Below are positions 58,676-64,000 of a stretch of DNA of 64,000 nucleotides, piece after piece (the first letter of the stretch is position 1; each line of letters begins with the position of its first letter). This DNA is from Pseudidiomarina woesei (GTDB taxonomy: Bacteria > Pseudomonadota > Gammaproteobacteria > Enterobacterales > Alteromonadaceae), in assembly GCF_001418345.1 (NCBI RefSeq), contig NZ_LIPW01000005.1, positions 1 to 64,000 on the forward strand. The letters are read 5' to 3'. The notes under the pieces were generated by a model that saw only the letters and a list, made by a program, of their open reading frames with translations, made no database searches and was not told the origin of the DNA. A program made the translations under genes and the position numbers.

Positions 58676-59716
58676 ATGCACCAGCACACAGAAGATGAAT
58701 TACCTGCACTTATTATTCCGGCCTACAACCCAGACCAACGCTTGGTCGACGTTATTAATGAGTTGCAGCAATATAGCTCAGCTTTTGCCAAGCTCATCAT
58801 AGTCAATGACGGTAGTGAGTCGTCAGCTATATTTAGCACCATAACTAACGAACCGAACCTTATAATTCTCAACCATCCAGAAAATCGCGGTAAGGGCGCT
58901 GCGTTGAAAACTGGACTGCGCTGGGTACAAGAAAATTTGCCCGACAGCTGCGGAGCAATAACCGCTGATGCCGACGGTCAACATTTACCCCAAGACATTA
59001 TTAAAGTCGCCAAAGCGTTTACACAGGAACCACAGGCACTTTGGCTTGGTTGTCGTGATTTTAAAGCGAAACATATTCCGTTTCGCTCTTGGCTTGGCAA
59101 CACCTTTGCCCGCTATACCTTTGCGCTTGGCTTACGCATCAAAATTCCTGACACTCAAACTGGATTGCGAGGCATTCCTAACGCGATATTTGACGAGCTT
59201 ATAAAGTTGCCGTCCAATCGCTATGAATTTGAACTAGATATGCTCATCATCGCCAAGCGTCGCGACCTTACCTTTCAGTCAACAACTATTACGACCGTTT
59301 ATGAGCCGGGCAATAATTCAAGCCATTTTAAGCCACTGCAAGACTCGATTATTATTTATAAGAACTTTTTGAAGTTTTCCGGAGTTGGTATTGCGTCTGC
59401 AGCGATAGATTATGGGCTATTTGCCTTGGTCTACGGTTTTACCGGTGAAATTTTACTAGCCTTAGCCTTAGCTCGTTTAGTTTCTGGAATTTTCAATTTC
59501 ACCTTAAACCGCCAATGGGTATTTAAACCAGGTGGAGCATTAGTAACCGACGCCACTAAGTACGCTGTACTTGCAGCCATACTGGTTCTGTGTAATTACG
59601 CCTTAACCAAGGGGTTTACGTGGGTAGGTATTTCACCGTTTATAGGTAAGCCCATTGCAGAAATCGTCGTTTTCCTGCTGAGTTACGGTTTACAAAAGAA
59701 ACTTGTATTTCGTTAA
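58676..59716 (+). CDS. GT2 glycosyltransferase-GtrA fusion protein
   Basis: A 346-residue fusion. Residues about 5-225 are a dolichol-phosphate-mannose-synthase-like GT2 domain (LIIPAYNPDQRLVDVI, IIVNDGS, NRGKGAALKTGLRW, ADADGQHLPQDI). Residues about 230-346 are a GtrA/DPMS-like four-helix membrane domain ending in LKKLVFR-type residues. Such pairs make and flip polyprenyl-phosphate-linked sugars for O-antigen or protein modification; fusing the two makes transfer and flipping one unit. AGGA lies before both ATGs; I prefer 58676, with 58664 as the alternative. Confidence 0.85.
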   Translation: MHQHTEDELPALIIPAYNPDQRLVDVINELQQYSSAFAKLIIVNDGSESSAIFSTITNEPNLIILNHPENRGKGAALKTGLRWVQENLPDSCGAITADADGQHLPQDIIKVAKAFTQEPQALWLGCRDFKAKHIPFRSWLGNTFARYTFALGLRIKIPDTQTGLRGIPNAIFDELIKLPSNRYEFELDMLIIAKRRDLTFQSTTITTVYEPGNNSSHFKPLQDSIIIYKNFLKFSGVGIASAAIDYGLFALVYGFTGEILLALALARLVSGIFNFTLNRQWVFKPGGALVTDATKYAVLAAILVLCNYALTKGFTWVGISPFIGKPIAEIVVFLLSYGLQKKLVFR

Positions 59717-59797
59717 GTGATCGTTTTCGTGCCGAGTCGACTATTATTATCGATATCATGCTATGTTTCATTACCATGTCATTAAAGGAAAGCAGCC

Positions 59798-60442
59798 ATG
59801 TCTCAAACCGTTAAAAAAGCCATGATGCGCCGTGTCATTTTAGTGCTTGCACTGGTTATTGGCGCCTTCACCTTGTATTTTGCCATTCCTGGGCAAACGG
59901 CTAAGCATGTTATCCCTGCCGCTAATGCCAATGAAAGCTTTACCGATACCACTCAAGGTTGCTTGGCGGTATTTGACGAGCGCATGCGTGCGCTGCACTC
60001 CAAAGACACCCACGATTTATGCGAGTTAACCAAAGGCAAAGTTGTTATGGTAGTGAATACCGCAAGCCAATGTGGTTACACAGGGCAATTTGAAGGGCTT
60101 GAAGCGCTCTATCAGCAATACAGTAATCAAGATTTTGTTATTCTTGGCTTTCCATCAGACAGCTTCAAGCAAGAACATGCTGACGAAGAAAAAACCGCCG
60201 ACGTTTGTTTTGTAAACTTCGGGGTAACCTTTCCTATGATGGCAACTACCGCTGTACTCGGCAGTAATGCAAACAACGTTTTCAAAACCTTAAGTGCAGC
60301 TGCAAACGCCAGCCCACAATGGAATTTCCACAAATATGTGGTGTCTGCAGATGGCCAGCAGATTTCGAGTTTCGCGAGTAAAATTGAACCGTTGGACAAA
60401 CAAATAACCGATACTATTGACGCTTATTTAGCGACTAATTAG
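59798..60442 (+). CDS. Membrane-anchored glutathione peroxidase family protein
   Basis: A 214-residue protein. An N-terminal hydrophobic segment (about 12-31) would anchor it facing the periplasm, unlike the usual cytoplasmic BtuE. The peroxidase domain has the catalytic C92 in NTASQCGYTGQFEGLE, the GFPSDSF segment (normally GFPCNQF) with a nearby Gln, and WNFHKYVV with the catalytic Trp. It uses cysteine, not selenocysteine. It probably reduces lipid or organic peroxides with thioredoxin. It is convergent with, and overlaps by 4 bp, the TrkA-N/RyR gene. Confidence 0.86.
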   Translation: MSQTVKKAMMRRVILVLALVIGAFTLYFAIPGQTAKHVIPAANANESFTDTTQGCLAVFDERMRALHSKDTHDLCELTKGKVVMVVNTASQCGYTGQFEGLEALYQQYSNQDFVILGFPSDSFKQEHADEEKTADVCFVNFGVTFPMMATTAVLGSNANNVFKTLSAAANASPQWNFHKYVVSADGQQISSFASKIEPLDKQITDTIDAYLATN

Positions 60443-62319
60443 ATTTTCTTCAACACATAATATTGTTGTACATGCGGGTGGCGCAAAAGCACAGGCATTA
60501 CCCGTATAATCACTTCGTCTTTAAGAACTTCATGTGGTGACAAATCAGCAAACGGAATAAGGGTTTTATTCAACTTTAGTGACTTGTCATTGCTTACATG
60601 GAATAGCCAACCGTCAAGTAAGCGTTCATTGGTAAAGCGTGTGTGCTCAAGTCGAAGCAAGGCGTCAATATGTTCACTAATTGCGGTGTTTAGCTCACCC
60701 AATAAACCGGCTTCAATACCAGCTTCGTCATTTGGCTTTCGCAGCCTCAGCTGAAACCCAAGTTCACGCAGTTTTACGAAAATATGATCGCCACTTTGAC
60801 GACTAGAGGCTTTGAATGCTTCTGGTAGTTGCGTCAGCCACTCATGCTTAGCCGCCGCAGCAACACGGTGCAAGCGCTGTTCAAACTCTGTTTGCAAATT
60901 TGCCTGGTGAGCCTGCAGCGGGGGCTCAGTATAAATAGCCCGATACGCGCTGTGCACCAATAGCCCAAAAATATCAGACAACTCGCCAGGGTAGTGCTCG
61001 TGTCTGTCAAATAAGTCGGCCAGCGCATGAAACCAAGTTACTTTATCCAGTGCTGCGCCAAAATGTGCTACTGCTTTGTGAACCTGGGCAAGTGACTCAA
61101 ACTCATTACCTGCTATACACGTCACCACGCGGGCAGTCATGTTCATGGCGGTCATCACCTGACACAGACGTACTGTTTCAGTAATGGCTTGGTAATCGTT
61201 GGGCTCAATAATATAGACCACTTGGAAGGGTTCATTTTGTTGCGCTTTAATTGATGCACGTACAACCTGCGGTGTGACGCCAGCATCGCCAATTTGCATA
61301 AAATTCAGCTGAATATTTGGTGCGACACCGCCGTATTCCGGGTCCGAATTAGCTGTGCTGAGCATGGGATAGTTCAACATAAATGCTGCAAAACGTTGAG
61401 GGTCGCTACCTAACAGCGTGATATGTAAACGTTCGTCACGTAATACAGAATTTTGTTTTGCCAATTGCAGCAACAAAGCTTCTGCATCTGCGCCCTGCCC
61501 AACTATTCCCACATGCACCGGCCCTGGCTGCTGTTGCGATGAAACTTGCCGAATAGGAAACCGTTTGGTTATTTCGCGCGCCTTCTGGTGTGGCCCAGAA
61601 AACCACAATAACTCTGCTCTTCGCTGATAAGCTCTAAAACTTTCTTCTTCGGTGACCAAACTTAATACGTTGGCCGACTCAATATTAATAACTAGGCGCG
61701 GCGAATTTCTTGCATTCTTTAGCTGATGAATAACCTTTCGTGCAATAACCAAATTTTGCTGATCATCGCCGGTAAAAACATAAATGGTGTCAGCCCGTTG
61801 TAGCCTTAATTTGCGAAGTAGTAAGCTGTTATTCACATCATGCTGCAACACCAACGCCCCTGCTTGCGCAGCAATGGAGAGCGCATGTTGCCCCTCAATA
61901 TTTTGGTCGATAGCGATGAGCGACTTTTCGCCGCGAGCGCCTAACGTTTGCGCGACACTTGCAGCCATTTTCCCGGCCCCCAAAAACACATGACGTCGCG
62001 GCTTAGCCACCACCCGCAGAAGTTGCCATTGCACACCTGCCGCAGCCCCTAATAAACTCAATATTGCCGCTGCGGGAAATAATGGCAGTGTAAACGCAGC
62101 AACAACAAGCGCCCAGTTGCCTCTTTGCAAAATAGCATCTGGGGCGTCTACCAGTACCAATTTAACGGTGCCATAAATGGCTTGTAGCCAAGAACTACCA
62201 AATAATAAAAAACCATACACGCCAATACCGAATAGCACGGTAAACGCAACGCACGCATACAGCATGATGCGTAAAGTATTCACGGTTAATACATGTTCTG
62301 CCTGAGCCATAAATGCCAC
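60439..62319 (-). CDS. Channel-like membrane protein with TrkA-N domains and C-terminal RyR domain
   Basis: A 626-residue protein. Two membrane helices (about 17-40 and 68-92) flank a short re-entrant-like loop (SSWLQAIYGTVKLVLVDA) where K+ channels have their pore, but no TVGYG filter is present. A Rossmann RCK/TrkA-N domain starts RHVFLGAGKMAAS (about 109), and a second similar domain follows at about 270-420. The C-terminal 80 residues (about 545-615: HTRFTNERLLDGWLFH, then TLIPFADLSPHEVLKDE) match the RyR domain pattern. Such bacterial TrkA-N/RyR proteins are uncharacterised and may sense a nucleotide or cation. Not an ordinary Trk or Kef system. Confidence 0.72.
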   Translation of the reverse strand: MAFMAQAEHVLTVNTLRIMLYACVAFTVLFGIGVYGFLLFGSSWLQAIYGTVKLVLVDAPDAILQRGNWALVVAAFTLPLFPAAAILSLLGAAAGVQWQLLRVVAKPRRHVFLGAGKMAASVAQTLGARGEKSLIAIDQNIEGQHALSIAAQAGALVLQHDVNNSLLLRKLRLQRADTIYVFTGDDQQNLVIARKVIHQLKNARNSPRLVINIESANVLSLVTEEESFRAYQRRAELLWFSGPHQKAREITKRFPIRQVSSQQQPGPVHVGIVGQGADAEALLLQLAKQNSVLRDERLHITLLGSDPQRFAAFMLNYPMLSTANSDPEYGGVAPNIQLNFMQIGDAGVTPQVVRASIKAQQNEPFQVVYIIEPNDYQAITETVRLCQVMTAMNMTARVVTCIAGNEFESLAQVHKAVAHFGAALDKVTWFHALADLFDRHEHYPGELSDIFGLLVHSAYRAIYTEPPLQAHQANLQTEFEQRLHRVAAAAKHEWLTQLPEAFKASSRQSGDHIFVKLRELGFQLRLRKPNDEAGIEAGLLGELNTAISEHIDALLRLEHTRFTNERLLDGWLFHVSNDKSLKLNKTLIPFADLSPHEVLKDEVIIRVMPVLLRHPHVQQYYVLKKI

Positions 62320-62419
62320 TCTGTGATTAAATCGGAATTGCTATTGGTATTCGCTATTGCTTTGTATAGCATAATCACAGGCTCAACAGAATGTTAGCTA
62401 TGACTTTTCAGGGCATCCT

Positions 62420-63223
62420 ATGAATGAACGCAGTCAAACCAAAATTTTAAAATCGATCATGATTACCGGCGTTACTCTGCTCATCGTCGGACATATTGTA
62501 TTAGCCACTACTTTTGCCAGTGACGACATAGGTCACCAGGGCTTTATTCTCGGCGCAGCGCTAAGTGCGCTTGGTGTTGTCATGTCATTACCGACTAAAA
62601 TTTATCTTACCTTGGTGCTAATGACACACGAAGAAAGTACTAATAAGAACTATCTCCGCTCTGCAGATGCGCAAGCATTGCGCAAAGACTCCGTTGCTCA
62701 TATTCGAACAGCTACCGAGGACGATGCAGAGCGCCTTGCTGCTCTTGCCCAACAAACCTTTATTGAGGCTTTTGGTGAAGCCAACAGTACTGAAAACATG
62801 AATGCTTATTGTGCAAGCCACTTTAGCCCGACACTGCAATTAGCTGAAATAAATGATCAACAAGGGCTTACTTTAATCGCCACTCATGAGGGACATCTTA
62901 TTGGCTTTGTTCAACTGCGCTTTGGTTCTTCTCCAGCCAGTGTTCCAGCTACTAGCCCGGCTGAAATTCAGCGTCTGTACGTCTTAGCGAATTGGCACGG
63001 CCGCGGCGTGGCTCATGACCTCATGCGCACGGCATTGCAGCGTATTGAACAAGCTCATCACGACATGGTTTGGTTAGGTGTTTGGGAGCATAATCCTCGC
63101 GCCATCGCATTTTATAAGAAGTACCAATTTAGCGAAGTGGGTGAGCAGGTGTTTCAGTTGGGGGACGATGCCCAACGCGACGTGATTATGGCTCGTCCGG
63201 TAACAAAACAATCGAAAAAATGA
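62420..63223 (+). CDS. Two-TM protein fused to a GNAT acetyltransferase
   Basis: A 267-residue fusion. Residues about 11-33 and 41-70 are two membrane helices. A linker rich in Ser/Asn leads to a GNAT domain (about 93-258) with HIRTATEDDAERL, the acetyl-CoA loop HGRGVAHDLM, and the C-terminal NPRAIAFYKKYQFSEVGE motif. The enzyme would sit on the cytoplasmic face of the membrane and acetylate a membrane-near substrate. GNAT proteins rarely carry such an anchor. It is divergent from the RyR gene and precedes an MliC-like lipoprotein by 64 bases. Confidence 0.72.
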   Translation: MNERSQTKILKSIMITGVTLLIVGHIVLATTFASDDIGHQGFILGAALSALGVVMSLPTKIYLTLVLMTHEESTNKNYLRSADAQALRKDSVAHIRTATEDDAERLAALAQQTFIEAFGEANSTENMNAYCASHFSPTLQLAEINDQQGLTLIATHEGHLIGFVQLRFGSSPASVPATSPAEIQRLYVLANWHGRGVAHDLMRTALQRIEQAHHDMVWLGVWEHNPRAIAFYKKYQFSEVGEQVFQLGDDAQRDVIMARPVTKQSKK

Positions 63224-63287
63224 ATTATGCCAATTTTATGCAGTCATAGGTTTAGTCAGTTGTCTGCGTAAAACCAAGGAACTAGTG

Positions 63288-64000
63288 ATGATGTCACCTC
63301 GCTTATTAATAACCAGTTTAATAACCGGAACCGTTTTAGTTGCCTGTAGCCCGGCAACTGAAGACAAAGTCATTATGTACAATTGTGGTACCCAACCGAT
63401 AACCGCAGACTTTTCAGCCAAACAGTTAACGCTGTTAGTCAATGATCAGCAACTGACATTTGTGTCTGAGCCTGCGGCTTCCGGCACTCGATATTTTAAC
63501 CCCGACAACAATGCACAGTTCTGGACTAAAGGCGACGAAGGGCAGTTAATCATCGACAACGACATTTACCCACTTTGCCTAAAGCAGGGCGCATTACCTC
63601 AACAGTTAAGTGCTCGCGGCAATGAGCCTTTTTGGCTGTTGCATCGCAAAGGCCTGAACGCCTCCTTGCGCCGCCCTTCCGGTGATCTCGACTTTACTCA
63701 AGTTTCGGTATCATCAAGCTCAGAAACAGGTCAATGGGACATCGAACTTGATGAAAATTCAAGCTTAACGCTTGAAGCCAAACCTTGTACTGATAGCATG
63801 TCTGGTATGCCATACCCTTATGCAGCAACACTCGTGCACAACAATACTGAACTAAGCGGCTGCGCTGGTGAGCCGCGGCAGCTATTAGCCGGTGGTACAT
63901 GGGAGCTATCCAACACAGGCTTAACTCAAGCACCTACTATTACTTTTATGAACGATGGAAAAGTGAGCGGGTACGCCGGCTGCAATCGCTTTTTCGGAGG
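63288..64000 (+). CDS. MliC/COG3650/META-domain lipoprotein, 3' end beyond window
   Basis: A partial ORF of 237 codons that runs off the window. A lipoprotein signal with LVAC and Cys20 starts it. Residues about 30-95 resemble MliC-type lysozyme-inhibitor domains (YNCGTQPITADF, later a Trp and a Cys). Residues about 105-200 resemble COG3650 (GNEPFWLLHRKGL, later CTDSMSGMPYPYAATL), and from about 207 a META/HslJ domain begins (GGTWELSNTG, then GYAGCNRFFG). AAGGA lies 7 bases before the ATG. Such proteins protect the envelope from lysozyme and stress. Confidence 0.82.
   Translation, partial: MMSPRLLITSLITGTVLVACSPATEDKVIMYNCGTQPITADFSAKQLTLLVNDQQLTFVSEPAASGTRYFNPDNNAQFWTKGDEGQLIIDNDIYPLCLKQGALPQQLSARGNEPFWLLHRKGLNASLRRPSGDLDFTQVSVSSSSETGQWDIELDENSSLTLEAKPCTDSMSGMPYPYAATLVHNNTELSGCAGEPRQLLAGGTWELSNTGLTQAPTITFMNDGKVSGYAGCNRFFG

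Noticed and set aside
60052-60110. Selenocysteine glutathione peroxidase
   Set aside because: The catalytic codon is TGT (Cys), with no in-frame TGA and no SECIS-like need.

Overview
The window looks like the chromosome of a marine gammaproteobacterium of the Alteromonadales, most likely an Idiomarinaceae-type organism (Idiomarina, Pseudidiomarina or Aliidiomarina). This rests on the classic gammaproteobacterial block rsmD / ftsY-ftsE-ftsX-rpoH, on family members typical of the group (YjaG/DUF416, DUF1145, UbiK, YbiT-type ABC-F, DUF3015), on moderate GC, and on several exported S9 peptidases that suit a peptide-degrading lifestyle. The genus is an inference; no rRNA is present.

Layout. 1-2816 is an AT-rich accessory patch. 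It holds a 12-copy 8-bp tandem repeat, a short membrane ORF, a probable immunity gene, and a 5'-decayed RHS protein whose signal peptide is out of frame. 2988-7867 is the housekeeping block: rpoH, ftsX, ftsE and ftsY on minus, rsmD and DUF1145 on plus. 7869-17700 holds metabolism and small genes: YjaG, a serine/threonine dehydratase-like enzyme, a reverse transsulfuration pair (CBS-CGL), a lipoprotein coupled to threonine aldolase, comM, fpr and ubiK. 17824-31928 has rep, a GAF-GAF-GGDEF-EAL protein, cytochrome c5, dinB, prephenate dehydratase, NhaC-like antiporter plus alr, yqhA, an S9 peptidase and an amidohydrolase lipoprotein. 32458-34957 is a cyanide-insensitive cytochrome bd operon, with a 35-codon third gene (DUF2474) that is easily missed. 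34960-46758 carries a Sel1/adhesin-E-like protein, a beta-lactamase-fold hydrolase, tRNA-Arg(CCG), a NarL/DesK-type two-component pair, membrane and TPR proteins, a 2OG-Fe oxygenase, and an SbtA-like transporter divergent from a LysR regulator. 46967-55112 has a second S9 peptidase, an orphan proB, an ABC-F ATPase, and a DUF3015-DUF4105 pair that abuts a truncated aldolase fragment. 55226-64000 has katG, a DSD1-type PLP enzyme, a GT2-GtrA fusion, a membrane-anchored glutathione peroxidase, a channel-like TrkA-N/RyR protein, a membrane GNAT fusion, and an MliC/META lipoprotein that runs off the end.

The genome is tightly packed. Many convergent gene pairs overlap by 4-31 bp with no room for a terminator, and many operon partners overlap by 4-8 bp. 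No stretch of more than about 300 bases lacks a gene. The longest gaps are 1-273 (a tandem repeat and little else), 22463-22692 (a terminator), 41972-42182 (a hairpin), 46759-46966 (nothing recognised) and 49397-49586 (a doubtful short ORF). No insertion sequence, prophage or CRISPR array was seen.

The best candidates for new biology are the decayed RHS toxin with its abutting putative immunity gene, the intrinsic terminator inside the signal-peptide codons of the DUF4105 gene with a 26-bp palindrome upstream of the pair, the pore-less channel-like TrkA-N/RyR protein beside a membrane-bound peroxidase, and the 7-mer inverted repeat between yjaG and the dehydratase gene.
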